Below are positions 1 through 8,699 of a DNA stretch of 64,000 bases, piece by piece. The notes under the pieces are model-generated. The model was not told the DNA's origin. It saw only the letters and a list, made by a program, of their open reading frames with translations, and did not search any database. Source of the stretch: Planctomycetota bacterium (GTDB lineage: Bacteria; Planctomycetota; J058; JAJDCP01); the NCBI GenBank assembly GCA_029260765.1, contig JAJDCP010000003.1, positions 1-64,000 of the forward strand. Direction: 5' to 3'. Position 1 is the stretch's first letter. Every line of letters begins with the position of its first letter. The position numbers were made by a program, and so were the translations under genes.

Positions 1-174
1 GCAGCGCATGACAGCAGAGAAAAGCCACGCCTCCAACGACCCAAGTGCTCACCCCTGCCTTTTCGCTGTCCTGGATCGGACTCGTGCTCCTGACACGCGA
101 CGGCGAAACCATCCAGGCTGAGAGTTCTATGCGACACGGCCTCCTAGCTCACCGACAAGAGCAAAGACGGCGCC
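1..174. other. Left edge, no gene recognised
   Basis: I see no convincing coding region, RNA or repeat here. It lies downstream of the leftward frameshifted gene that ends at 175. Short open frames on the plus strand have no ribosome site or family resemblance. Confidence 0.4.
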
Positions 175-551
175 CTACGCCCCCCTCGCCATCCAGGCAA
201 AGGCGAAAAGAAACGCCAAGGGCGCCACGACCCCGCTGCATGCCAGCATGACCGCGTTGAGAACAAGTCCGATGATGCCTGCCCCCCGCTGGGTCGTTTG
301 CGGCCTCAGATGCTTGATGGCGCAAACCAGCCCCACGATGTTCCCCACCGCGCCGAACAAGCGCCTATCGACGCGGTGAACAGCACGGCAAACAGCTGGT
401 CAGGGCCGGGCGCTGCGAAGCTCTGTGAGAATGACAGGTAGGGCCAGGCCGCTCCCAGTATGATCAAAGCCCATGCAAGACCCGCGCACCACAGCGATCG
501 GGTCGCCTCGGACGCAGCCGCCTGGGTCGATTCCTTGCCTTCGTCTTCCAT
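175..551 (-). pseudogene. Small multi-pass membrane protein, frameshifted
   Basis: Read leftward from the ATG at 551, the sequence gives a short charged N-terminus, a hydrophobic helix and the residues FTASIGA. It then leaves frame near 355-362, where a second frame continues at once with LFGAVGNIVGLVC, a polar KHLRPQ loop and one or two more hydrophobic helices before a TAG at 175-177. The two halves join into one coherent protein of about 125 residues with three or four membrane segments. The layout (helix, Gly-rich helix, basic loop, GAGIIGLVLN helix) resembles DUF4190-type small membrane proteins. A one-base indel explains the break; a true inactivating mutation and a sequencing error cannot be told apart. 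No function can be assigned. Confidence 0.6.
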
Positions 552-635
552 TGTGCATGTAGCCCGAGATGGTGGCTCAAGAGTTCTTTGACCTACGACC
601 AACCGCGCGTATCCCTCAGGTATACCGGAGACCCC

Positions 636-1535
636 ATGCGACCCCCCTCCCCGATCATCCACGCCGCCCTGCTCTGCGCCGCCCTCCTGCTTCCCCAGGC
701 AGCCCAGGCCCAGTCGGAGAAATTCGTCAAGCGCTGGAACGAACGGCTGGCTGGCTTCGAGGCCGAGAATGAGGCGCTGCCCGACGATGCGCGTCCCGTC
801 CTGCTGTTCGGCTCGTCGTCGATGGAGGGCTGGAAAAACAGCCGGCGCATGCGTTTCCTGCCGACTTCCGACTACCTGTTCCTCAACCGGGGCATCTCCG
901 GCGACGGCATCGGCTTGAACGACTATGGCCTGTTCAACCGCCTGCAGGTCTCGGTCTACGATGCACGGCCGAGCTTCGTGTTCATCCTCAACGGACGCAA
1001 CAGCATCGGCCGTTCGAGCCGCGGCGTGCGGCGCACAGCCGAGAAGTACGGCGAGGTCGTCGCGCACATCCAGGCCAGCCTGCCCGACGCTGTCGTGTGC
1101 GTGGTGACCTGCGCGCCGGTCAACCATGGCTATGCGGACATGGCGCCGTACGTGCTTGAGCTGAATGCCAAGCTCGCCGAGCTGGCCGCCGAGCGCGAGT
1201 GCCCGCTGATCGACTTGTTCTCTTTGCTGGTCGGGGACGACGGTCTGCTCAAGGAGGAGCTGACCCGCGACGGCCTGCATTTCAAGGATGAGGGCTACCG
1301 GCTGCTGGGCGAGCAGATCGCGCGCGTGCTGCGTGGAGGCATCGAGCCTGCCGAGCCTGCGGAGCCTGCCGAGCGCCCCAGGAGCCATGAGGTGCAGGCC
1401 GGCGAGACCTTGAGCGCGATCGCAAAGCTCTACGGCACCAGCTGGCAGGTGCTCGCCGAGCTCAATGAGCTGGAAGACCCCAACCGGCTGGTGCCTGGCC
1501 AGTTGTTGATACTGCCCAGCGACGACTCAAGGTGA
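636..1535 (+). CDS. Secreted SGNH/GDSL-type hydrolase with C-terminal LysM domain
   Basis: A 299-residue exported protein. The ATG at 636 begins a clear signal peptide ending in a QAAQAQ cleavage region; in-frame codons upstream add an unlikely polar leader. Residues about 25-225 form an SGNH hydrolase fold: block I reads LFGSSSMEGW (residues 57-66), with Ser61 the likely nucleophile, and the terminal catalytic pair is D212/H215 in DGLHFKDEGY. After a short EPA repeat linker, residues about 251-295 form a LysM domain that should bind peptidoglycan. The fusion suggests an esterase or deacetylase acting on cell-wall glycan or its acyl groups, though the substrate is inferred. The 3' end overlaps the convergent M16 peptidase gene by 9 bp. 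Confidence 0.85.
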   Translation: MRPPSPIIHAALLCAALLLPQAAQAQSEKFVKRWNERLAGFEAENEALPDDARPVLLFGSSSMEGWKNSRRMRFLPTSDYLFLNRGISGDGIGLNDYGLFNRLQVSVYDARPSFVFILNGRNSIGRSSRGVRRTAEKYGEVVAHIQASLPDAVVCVVTCAPVNHGYADMAPYVLELNAKLAELAAERECPLIDLFSLLVGDDGLLKEELTRDGLHFKDEGYRLLGEQIARVLRGGIEPAEPAEPAERPRSHEVQAGETLSAIAKLYGTSWQVLAELNELEDPNRLVPGQLLILPSDDSR

Positions 1536-4223
1536 ACCGACGCCGAAACCTGGCGCGACAAGCTGGGTCTCGGACACCTCGCCGAAGGGAGCGAGCAGCC
1601 CCCGCAGCTGCGAGGCCTGGCCGATCACCACCCAACGCAGGGCATCCGGCGCTGGGAAGCGCTCACGGACCACCCGGTTGACCTCCGCCAGCTCGAGAGC
1701 GTCGAGGCGCGGGAAGAGCTGCTCGACGATGCTGCGCGGCAGACCATCGAATTCGAGGGCGAGCAGGGTGGCCGCGGCCTGGGCGGCGGTCTCGATGGTG
1801 TCGGGCGCGTATTGGCCTTTGATGTAGTTGCGCGCCGATTCGAGCTCTTCTGCGCTGATGCCCTCAGTGACGAAGCGCTGGTAGACCTGCGCCGCCAGCT
1901 CGAGCGCCTCGCGGCTGGTGGCGGTGGCCGTGTAGCTGCGCACCGCGAAGGCTCCGGCGAGGACGTCGTCGAAGCCGGAGTAGGCACCGTAGGAGAGCCC
2001 CGTGGAGATGCGCAGGGCATGGTTGATCCTGCTGGTGAAACGGCCCCCAAAGACGGTATTGGCCAGCATGCGCGCCGGATAGTCAGGGTCGGACCAATCA
2101 CAGCCCAGGTTGCCGAAGCGGAAGTAGGTCTGCAGCGCATCGGGTTTGTCGACCAGGAGCACACGGCCGCCGGCCGCGGGCTTGGGGTCGGGGATGGGGG
2201 CAACGGGAGTGCCTGCTCCCTGCCAATCCGCGAACAACTCCTCAAGCTGGCTGCGCATCTCCTGCTCGTCGAAGTCTCCCGCAACCGCCAACCAGGCACG
2301 GCCGGGATCGAGCTGACGGCGCGCGGCAGCGAGCATCCCGTCATGGCTGATGCGCGCCAGCGAGGCTTCATCCCCGGAGACCGGGCGCGCGAAGACATGG
2401 CCAGGAAACAGCCAACTCTGCCAGTAGGCGGCGATCGACTGTTGCGGGCTCTGTTTGCGTGCGCGCATCGCGCCCAGGGCAAGTCTGCGCTGGCGCTCGA
2501 AGTCTTCGGATGCGAGCTGCGGACTGCGCAGCACATCGGCGAGCAGCTCCAAGGCGAGCCGGGCGTCGGCCGCCAGGAAGCTGCTGCGCAGCTCGAGCCA
2601 GCGAGGTTGCGCCTGCGCCTCGAAGCTGCCCCCGGCGAAGGCCACGGTCTCCTGGAAGGCGGCCGCATCCCGGGCCCCCGCCCCCTGGTCGAGCAAGGCG
2701 GCCAGCAGCGCCAGGCTGCCTTCCTGACCCTGCGGGTCTTCACAAGATCCCCCCTCCAAACGTAGCTCAAGGCTGAGCAGCGGCACTTCATGGTCCGGCA
2801 CCAGCAGCACCCGCATGCCGTTCTGCAGGGTCGTCAGCTCAGCATCCGGCAGCTCGATCGCCGCAGGCGCTGAGGAAGTCGGGGGAGCCGCAAGCGGCCG
2901 AACCTCGGCGACCGGTGCCGGCGCGTCCACCGGCTGCAGGCGGGCCACGGTGCGCTGGGCCGGCTGAAAATAACGCTGCAACACCCGCTGGATGTCGGCG
3001 CCAGCGACTGCCTCGATACGCTCCAGCCGGACGGGCAGGTTGCGCCAGCCCGCGAAGAACAGCTCGGTGTCCATCAACAGATCGGCCTTGCCATCGATGC
3101 TGGCCATGCGCCGCAGCAAGGCACTTGCCAGGGCGTTGCGGGCCTTCTGCAGCTCTCGGGCGGTCGGACCTTCCTGCTCCAGCCCGCGCAGCTCGGCGTA
3201 GAGCCGCTCCTCGGCCGCGCCGCTGTCCGCGCCTTCGGCCAGCAGCAGGCTGATGCTGAAGAGGTTCGGGTCGAAACTGTAGCCCGCCCAGCCTCCTGAG
3301 ACATCGAGGCACAGTTGGGACGCATCGATCAGGCTGCGGAACAGCCGGCTGCTCTCTCCTGCCAGCAAGAGCTGCTCGAGCACATCGATAGCAGCGAAGT
3401 CCGGATGCGCCGTCTCGGGGATATGCCAGGCCGCCATCAGCTGTTCGAGATCGGCTCCCGGATGCTCCAGCACCAGCCGGCGCTCGCCACGTTGGGGAGG
3501 CTCGGCCGTGTGGATCGGACGGCGCTCAGGCCCACGGGGAATCGCTCCCATGGCCGCTTCGACTTGCGCGAAGACCTCGTCAGCCTCGACGGCCCCCACC
3601 ACCACCATCACGGCGTTGTTCGGCGCGTAGTGGGTGGCGAAGAACTGCTCCAGGTCGGAGAGCTGCCAGTTCTCGATGTCGACCATCCAGCCGAGCACAT
3701 CCCACTGGTACGGATGGGCGGTGTAGGCCGCCGCCCAGAGCTGCTCTTCGAGCACGGCCGCGGGATCCTCCATCGTCGATCTGCGCTCGCTGGCCACCAC
3801 GCCCCGTTCGCTGGCCACCACCTCGGGATCGAACACCATCCCCCGCATGCGGTCCGCTTCCATAGCGAGAATCAACGGCAACTCAGCGGCGGGGAACCAG
3901 TCCTGGTAGACAGTCACGTCGCGCGTGGTGTAGGCGTTGTTGGCTCCTCCGTGCGCCTCCATGGTCGGGTCGAAGCTCGAACCATAGCGGGCGCCACCGG
4001 TGAACATCATGTGCTCGAAGAAGTGGGCCAGTCCGGTGATGCCGGGGCGCTCGTTGCGCGAGCCGACCTTCCAGCCGGTGTAGAGGGCGACGTTGGGGAT
4101 CGAATGGTCCTCGAGCACCAGGACGCGCAGACCATTCGCGAGCGTGCGCTCGGCGACCGGCAGCTGCAGACTTTGCGCGCAAGCGGCGGCGCAGGCGAGG
4201 AGGTAGATGAGATAGCGATGCAT
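1527..4223 (-). CDS. Secreted M16 family zinc peptidase, two-domain (pitrilysin/processing-peptidase type)
   Basis: 898 residues. The ATG at 4223 opens a signal peptide (MHRYLIYLLACAAACAQ), giving a periplasmic protein. The N-terminal M16 domain carries the inverted zinc motif HFFEH (His67, Glu70, His71) followed by the Glu-rich downstream segment with ASERGVVASER that supplies the third ligand. The second half repeats the M16 fold without HxxEH, as is normal for the non-catalytic partner half. The length and the fused pair of halves match bacterial two-domain M16 proteases that degrade or process peptides in the periplasm. It is divergent from the methyltransferase gene, with about 145 bp between the starts, and convergent with the LysM hydrolase gene. 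The substrate is unknown. Confidence 0.92.
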   Translation of the reverse strand: MHRYLIYLLACAAACAQSLQLPVAERTLANGLRVLVLEDHSIPNVALYTGWKVGSRNERPGITGLAHFFEHMMFTGGARYGSSFDPTMEAHGGANNAYTTRDVTVYQDWFPAAELPLILAMEADRMRGMVFDPEVVASERGVVASERRSTMEDPAAVLEEQLWAAAYTAHPYQWDVLGWMVDIENWQLSDLEQFFATHYAPNNAVMVVVGAVEADEVFAQVEAAMGAIPRGPERRPIHTAEPPQRGERRLVLEHPGADLEQLMAAWHIPETAHPDFAAIDVLEQLLLAGESSRLFRSLIDASQLCLDVSGGWAGYSFDPNLFSISLLLAEGADSGAAEERLYAELRGLEQEGPTARELQKARNALASALLRRMASIDGKADLLMDTELFFAGWRNLPVRLERIEAVAGADIQRVLQRYFQPAQRTVARLQPVDAPAPVAEVRPLAAPPTSSAPAAIELPDAELTTLQNGMRVLLVPDHEVPLLSLELRLEGGSCEDPQGQEGSLALLAALLDQGAGARDAAAFQETVAFAGGSFEAQAQPRWLELRSSFLAADARLALELLADVLRSPQLASEDFERQRRLALGAMRARKQSPQQSIAAYWQSWLFPGHVFARPVSGDEASLARISHDGMLAAARRQLDPGRAWLAVAGDFDEQEMRSQLEELFADWQGAGTPVAPIPDPKPAAGGRVLLVDKPDALQTYFRFGNLGCDWSDPDYPARMLANTVFGGRFTSRINHALRISTGLSYGAYSGFDDVLAGAFAVRSYTATATSREALELAAQVYQRFVTEGISAEELESARNYIKGQYAPDTIETAAQAAATLLALEFDGLPRSIVEQLFPRLDALELAEVNRVVRERFPAPDALRWVVIGQASQLRGLLAPFGEVSETQLVAPGFGVGSP

Positions 4224-4367
4224 GACGGTATCCAGGGAAGCAAGGTGTCGCTGTTCTAACAACCCGTGTCTGTGCGGTCTAGGGCCGGCTGCCGATCCCA
4301 GGCCTCCCGAGGTGGTGCCAGCGACGCTTTGCAGGTACATTCGGGGCCTGCTTGGCCGAGGTCCACC

Positions 4368-5729
4368 ATGCCCGACGGAACGTCCACATCCTGCCCGGTC
4401 TGCGAGGCGCACGAGACGCGCTTGTTCGATCGGCTTGACGTCGGCCTGGCGGCTCCTTCCCAGGTGCGCTGCTGCGACGCCTGCGGCTGTGCCTTCTTCC
4501 GGCCCTTCCCGCAACCCGACCACGGCGGTGGCAGTCCGGTGCTGGACAAGTTCGCGTTGGAGTATGCGACGGGTATCGGCTGCATGCTCGAGGCGCTGCT
4601 GCCTGTGCGTGGCCTGCCTGCCGAGCGCATACTGGAGATCGGGGGAGGGTACGGCTTCCTGCTCGACGCGGCCGGACTGTGGTGCGGCGCCCGCGAGCTC
4701 TGCATGATTGAGCCGGCGCCGGTGGCAGGTGTGCTGGAGCATCCGGTGATCGCGGGCTACTTCCCCGCTGACCTGCCTCCCGGGCAGTTCGACCTGATCC
4801 TCGCTTCCGAAGTGCTCGAGCACGTGCCGGCGCCGCTGGACTTCCTGGCAGCGATCTTCGCGCGCCTGACCGCGGGAGGCCTGGCGATCCTGACCACGCC
4901 CAACGGCGGCGTCTTGCGCGAGGAGGACCCTCCGCATCGTGCGGGGATGCTCAGCCCGGGCCAGCATATGGTGCTGTTCTCCCCCCAGGCGCTCGAGAAG
5001 ACCGTGCGTTCACTGGGCGGGGTCTGCCGTATCGATGCGCGCGGCGCCGGCCGCACCGGACGCAATGGTCTGGTCTGCGTCCTGGCCCGCGAGGCGCGTG
5101 TGCTGGAGCGGGTCGGGCCCCTGCCTTCGGCGAGCAGCCTGCGCACCCGCGGGGCGATCGCAGCCTACTACCGGGCCAAGCTGGTCGCTCCGCCTGCCGA
5201 GACCCCGGCCCAACGATGGCTGCGGGCCGGTCTGCTCGCGCGCCTCGCCGAGCTCGAGGTCAGCATCGACGACAGGCGCGCCGGGGCGACCATCGCCGAG
5301 CTCGAGCGCGGCCTCGAGCAAGACTATGGCCTGGACGAGGCCGCGCAGTGGGCACTGCCCGACGCTCTGGAGGCTTGCGTGGGGCAGGATCTGCATGAGC
5401 TCATCCCGCGCTACCCCTGCTTCTTGGGACGCGTCAGCTACTTCCGCGCGATGTGGCGGCTCAATCACGCCGGCGATCCGGTGGGCGCCGCCAGGCTGTT
5501 CAGCCTGAGCCTGCGTCTGCTGATGCTCGAGCAAAGGGGGTTTTCGCACTGGTTTGCAGGCAACCGCAGCCTGGTCGCACAGGCGGCCCGCCATACCCTG
5601 ATCGCCACCCGCAGAAGCATCGAATCGCGCGTCCTCGCGAACTGGCTGGGCCTGGCTCAGCTCGGCCGCGAGCTGGCCCGACCCGCCGGGCAGCAGGCTT
5701 GGCGTTGGTTGCGGGGGAAGCTGCCCTGA
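4368..5729 (+). CDS. Class I SAM-dependent methyltransferase with N-terminal zinc-ribbon-like motif
   Basis: 453 residues from the ATG at 4368 (GAGG six bases upstream); earlier in-frame ATGs lie in the divergent promoter region. The N-terminus has two Cys pairs, CPVC and CCDACGC, as in many Methyltransf_23-type proteins that modify sugars or secondary metabolites. The SAM-binding motif I is LEIGGGYGF near residue 90, followed by LILASEVLEHVPAPLDF and an LTTPNGG motif typical of UbiE/Coq5-like enzymes. The C-terminal 180 residues are helical and unassigned. The gene is followed after 4 bp by the end of a convergent lipoprotein gene. The substrate is unknown. Confidence 0.85.
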   Translation: MPDGTSTSCPVCEAHETRLFDRLDVGLAAPSQVRCCDACGCAFFRPFPQPDHGGGSPVLDKFALEYATGIGCMLEALLPVRGLPAERILEIGGGYGFLLDAAGLWCGARELCMIEPAPVAGVLEHPVIAGYFPADLPPGQFDLILASEVLEHVPAPLDFLAAIFARLTAGGLAILTTPNGGVLREEDPPHRAGMLSPGQHMVLFSPQALEKTVRSLGGVCRIDARGAGRTGRNGLVCVLAREARVLERVGPLPSASSLRTRGAIAAYYRAKLVAPPAETPAQRWLRAGLLARLAELEVSIDDRRAGATIAELERGLEQDYGLDEAAQWALPDALEACVGQDLHELIPRYPCFLGRVSYFRAMWRLNHAGDPVGAARLFSLSLRLLMLEQRGFSHWFAGNRSLVAQAARHTLIATRRSIESRVLANWLGLAQLGRELARPAGQQAWRWLRGKLP

Positions 5730-5733
5730 GCGG

Positions 5734-6009
5734 CTACGGCGACATCGCCCAGACGGGGATCGTATACGGCAGCAACACCGTATCCATCGCCAGGCTCAGC
5801 GGCAGATCGATCAAGCCGTAGGTGAAGGCCAGCACTCCTCGGGGTCCGCCGAATTCCCCATCCAGCGCCTCATCCATGATCTGCACATCGCCGTACGAGC
5901 CACAGTAGGGGTAGATGTCGCTGTCGTCGGCCAAGAAGGTGGCCGTCAGCGAGGTACACCCTGGCAGGACCAGCAACAGCAGTAGAACGGAGGCACTCAT
6001 CGTGCGCAT
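5734..6009 (-). CDS. YceK/DUF1375-like small lipoprotein
   Basis: 91 residues starting at the ATG at 6009. The N-terminus is a lipoprotein signal with lipobox VLPGC, so the mature chain should be lipid-anchored. The remainder has the YceK pattern: a Cys-containing YPYCG segment, a Gly-rich turn, then LIDLPLSLAMDTVLLPYTIP, where the E. coli family has LDLPFSLVFDTLLLP. Function is unknown for the family. It lies 8 bp downstream of a paralogous lipoprotein gene and seems to be the last gene of the opp operon. Confidence 0.8.
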   Translation of the reverse strand: MRTMSASVLLLLLVLPGCTSLTATFLADDSDIYPYCGSYGDVQIMDEALDGEFGGPRGVLAFTYGLIDLPLSLAMDTVLLPYTIPVWAMSP

Positions 6010-6017
6010 AGGGTTCC

Positions 6018-6320
6018 TCAACGCGGGGGCTCGGCGGCTTCGGCGCCCTCGGCAGGCGAGGGCTCTTCTCGCGCCAGCCAGAACCCCGTGGTCACGGGCA
6101 GGCAGACGAGGTCGACGCTCAAAGACAAGGGAAGATCGACGATCGCCAACCAGGCCACGGGGTGTTTGATACGGCTGAGCGCTGTCCAATCGTGCTGCAC
6201 ACCACCGAAAGGGCTCGGTTCCACCATACTGACCAGGCTGGCGCAGCCCTGCAAGCCCAGCACACACAACAGCGCGCTCACCCGCGCAGCGACGCGCAGG
6301 ACCCCCCTAGGAGGGCGCAT
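6018..6320 (-). CDS. YceK/DUF1375-like small lipoprotein
   Basis: 100 residues from the ATG at 6320; the start is fixed by the signal peptide with lipobox LGLQGC. The mature part has the family signatures PFGGVQHDW and VDLPLSLSVDLVCLP, followed by a short Glu/Ala/Pro-rich tail. The start codon overlaps the last 14 bp of the upstream OppD-like gene, implying translational coupling. The association with a peptide ABC transporter is positional only. Another paralogue follows directly, and two more lie near 15 kb. Confidence 0.8.
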   Translation of the reverse strand: MRPPRGVLRVAARVSALLCVLGLQGCASLVSMVEPSPFGGVQHDWTALSRIKHPVAWLAIVDLPLSLSVDLVCLPVTTGFWLAREEPSPAEGAEAAEPPR

Positions 6321-7278
6321 GGAGGAAGCACGCAGCGCTGTGCTGCTCGCCGACAGAGAAAGACTGGGGCACGGAAGCTCCGCAAGGCTCGAAGACCTTC
6401 GGGCAACGGAAGCGGAAAGCACACTCATCCCCCAGGGTCAGCAAGTCCGGGGGCTGGCCGGGTATTGGAGTCAGCGCCTCGTGCGACAGGCTGTCGAGAC
6501 GCGGAATCGAGCTGAGCAGCCCCTGGGTGTAGGGATGCTGGGGTGTGTAGAAGATCTGGTCCACCGAGCCCTCTTCGACGATGCGCCCACCGTACATCAC
6601 CAACACCCGGTCACACGTACCTGCCACGACGCCCAACGAGTGCGTGATCAGGATGATCCCGGTGCCCTTCTCGCGGTTGATCTTCTTGAGCAGGTCGAGG
6701 ATCTGCGCCTGGATCGTCACATCCAGGGCGGTGGTCGGCTCGTCGGCAATCAACACTTCAGGGTCGCACATCAACGCCATCGCGATCATCACCCGCTGGC
6801 GCATGCCCCCAGAGAAGTTGTGCGGGTAGTCGTCGATGCGCTGGCGGGCGCTGGGGATCTCGACCAGATCGAGCAACTCGACAGCCTTGTCGCGGGCTTT
6901 TTTCTCGCTCCAGCCGAAGTGCTCCATCGCTCCCTCGGTCAGCTGGCGGCTGATCTTGAGGTAGGGGTTCAGGCTGGTCATCGGATCCTGAAAGATCATC
7001 GCGATGCGGCGGCCGCGGATCGACAGCATTTCGCGCTTGCTGACGGTCAGCAGGTCTTTGCCATCGAACAGGATCTTGCCAGACATCACCTTGCCAGGCG
7101 GCTGCGGAATCAGCCCCATGATGGTCAGGTTGGTGACGCTCTTGCCCGATCCCGACTCACCGACGATGCCGAGCACCTCGTGGGCGTCGAGGTTGAAGCT
7201 CACGCCGTCCACCGCCCGCACCCAGCCGTTGTCGGTCCTGAAGTGGGTGCGCAGATCCTGGACTTCCAGAAGAGCCAT
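6307..7278 (-). CDS. Oligopeptide ABC transporter ATP-binding protein (OppD type)
   Basis: 323 residues from the ATG at 7278. All ABC ATPase motifs are visible: Walker A GESGSGKS, a Q-loop (MIFQDPMTSLNP), signature FSGGMRQR, Walker B LIADEPTTALD and the switch His in ITHSLG. The C-terminal Cys-containing segment (CAFRFRCPKVFEPC) is characteristic of the oligopeptide/dipeptide subfamily. It would power uptake through the OppB/OppC pore encoded upstream. The start lies 2 bp past the stop of the OppC-like gene. No second ATPase (OppF type) is present, so either this subunit works as a homodimer or its partner is encoded elsewhere. Confidence 0.93.
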   Translation of the reverse strand: MALLEVQDLRTHFRTDNGWVRAVDGVSFNLDAHEVLGIVGESGSGKSVTNLTIMGLIPQPPGKVMSGKILFDGKDLLTVSKREMLSIRGRRIAMIFQDPMTSLNPYLKISRQLTEGAMEHFGWSEKKARDKAVELLDLVEIPSARQRIDDYPHNFSGGMRQRVMIAMALMCDPEVLIADEPTTALDVTIQAQILDLLKKINREKGTGIILITHSLGVVAGTCDRVLVMYGGRIVEEGSVDQIFYTPQHPYTQGLLSSIPRLDSLSHEALTPIPGQPPDLLTLGDECAFRFRCPKVFEPCGASVPQSFSVGEQHSAACFLHAPS

Positions 7279-7280
7279 GC

Positions 7281-8699
7281 TCAGCGCCTCCCTCTTTGCT
7301 GGGGGTCCAAGGCATCGCGCAGGCCGTCGCCCAGGAAGTTGAGCGAAAAGAGTGTGATCGAGAGCACGAATGCGCTGAGGGCGAACGGCCAACCGTTGAG
7401 CTTGATCACCTTCCAGCCCTGGTTGACCAGCGCCCCCCAGCTTTCGAGTGGCTTGCCGCCGAACTCGACATTCAGACCGAGGAAGGACAAGAAAGCCTCC
7501 TGCAAGATCACAGCCGGCACAGTCAGAGTGGTGTAGACCACGATGGTGCCGATGGTGTTGGGGATCAGGTGGCGCGTGATGATCTTCCAGGTCGGAGTGC
7601 CGATCGTGTGGGCCGCCTCGATGAACTCCTTCTCCTTCAGCGAAAGCACCTGACCACGCACGATGCGCGCCATGGTCAGCCATTGCACGCAACCCAGCGC
7701 GATGAACAAGACCAGCAGATTCCTACCGAACGAGACCAACAGGATGATGACCAGAAACATGTACGGCAACGCGTACAGGATATCGACCACGCGCATCATC
7801 AAACGGTCCACCCAGCCTCCCAGATAGCCGGCGAACGAGCCGTAGAGCACTCCTATCAGCAGGCTGACCAGGGTCGCGACCAGACCGACCATCAAAGAAA
7901 TGCGCCCGCCGTAGATCAACCGACTGAGCTGGTCGCGTCCAGACGCATCGCTACCCAGCCAGTAGTACAGCGACAGGTCCTTGCCTCGGTGCCGCACCGA
8001 ATGCACGGTCCAGTCTTCGATCTGCAGCTGCTCGCGAGGCTTGCTGAGCCCCCCCTGGGGACCCACACCGATGAGGGTGACCAGGCCACTGTCGAGCGCG
8101 ATCCGCACCTCCGAGAGTTGCAGACTGATAGAGATCGACTTCAGGGTAAAGGCCCGCTCCTTGACCTGCTCTGCCATCGCTGCGGGTAGCCCCTGGCCCT
8201 TGCGCAGCGTGATGTCTTGAAAATCGAAGGTGTCGCTCTGGGTCAGCACCTGGACCAACATGCCCTCGCCGCGTACCGAGAGACTGTCAATCTCGACCGC
8301 TCCGACCTCTTCTTTGATCGAATTGATGCGTCCCCGGCGCAGCCGCACGCGGTACACGATCTCTTCGGCGTCGAGTGGCTCGGTGACAAACAGCAGAGTG
8401 TCCGTCTGGAGCTCGATGTAGGGAAACGGTGCGCGCTGGCCGACCTTGAAGAGCATCTGCGGCTCGACGTCCATAGCAGTCGAGAACGGAGGCAGGTTTT
8501 GGGCCGAGTCGTGACGCGTGGTCGGGTCGAGCGGCAGGATGTCCGCAACCAGCGCCAGCAAAGCCATGAAGGCGACCACGAACGTGCCAGCCACCGCCAT
8601 GCGGTTTTTCTTCAGGCGCGACAGACCGTCCTGCCACAGGCTGACGCCGGCCACTTCCTGAACCGGATTGTCGGGAGGCGTGGTGGTCGCTTCAGTCAT
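7281..8699 (-). CDS. Oligopeptide ABC transporter permease (OppC type) with large insertion
   Basis: 472 residues; the ATG at 8699 overlaps the OppB stop in ATGACTGA. The first membrane helix is at residues about 34-54 and the conserved core resumes at WLGSDASGRDQLSRLIYGGR (near residue 247), followed by five membrane helices and the EAA loop (EFIEAAHTIGT). In ordinary OppC proteins about 50 residues separate TM1 from the LGTD motif. Here there are about 190, so about 140 extra residues form a presumably periplasmic domain rich in beta-type sequence. The insertion may contact the binding protein or the substrate; this is inference. The protein is clearly the second permease subunit of the operon. 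Confidence 0.9.
   Translation of the reverse strand: MTEATTTPPDNPVQEVAGVSLWQDGLSRLKKNRMAVAGTFVVAFMALLALVADILPLDPTTRHDSAQNLPPFSTAMDVEPQMLFKVGQRAPFPYIELQTDTLLFVTEPLDAEEIVYRVRLRRGRINSIKEEVGAVEIDSLSVRGEGMLVQVLTQSDTFDFQDITLRKGQGLPAAMAEQVKERAFTLKSISISLQLSEVRIALDSGLVTLIGVGPQGGLSKPREQLQIEDWTVHSVRHRGKDLSLYYWLGSDASGRDQLSRLIYGGRISLMVGLVATLVSLLIGVLYGSFAGYLGGWVDRLMMRVVDILYALPYMFLVIILLVSFGRNLLVLFIALGCVQWLTMARIVRGQVLSLKEKEFIEAAHTIGTPTWKIITRHLIPNTIGTIVVYTTLTVPAVILQEAFLSFLGLNVEFGGKPLESWGALVNQGWKVIKLNGWPFALSAFVLSITLFSLNFLGDGLRDALDPQQRGRR

Noticed and set aside
3315-4259. 314-residue plus-strand frame within the M16 gene
   Set aside because: Antisense shadow of the M16 catalytic domain, His/Val-rich with no start signal.
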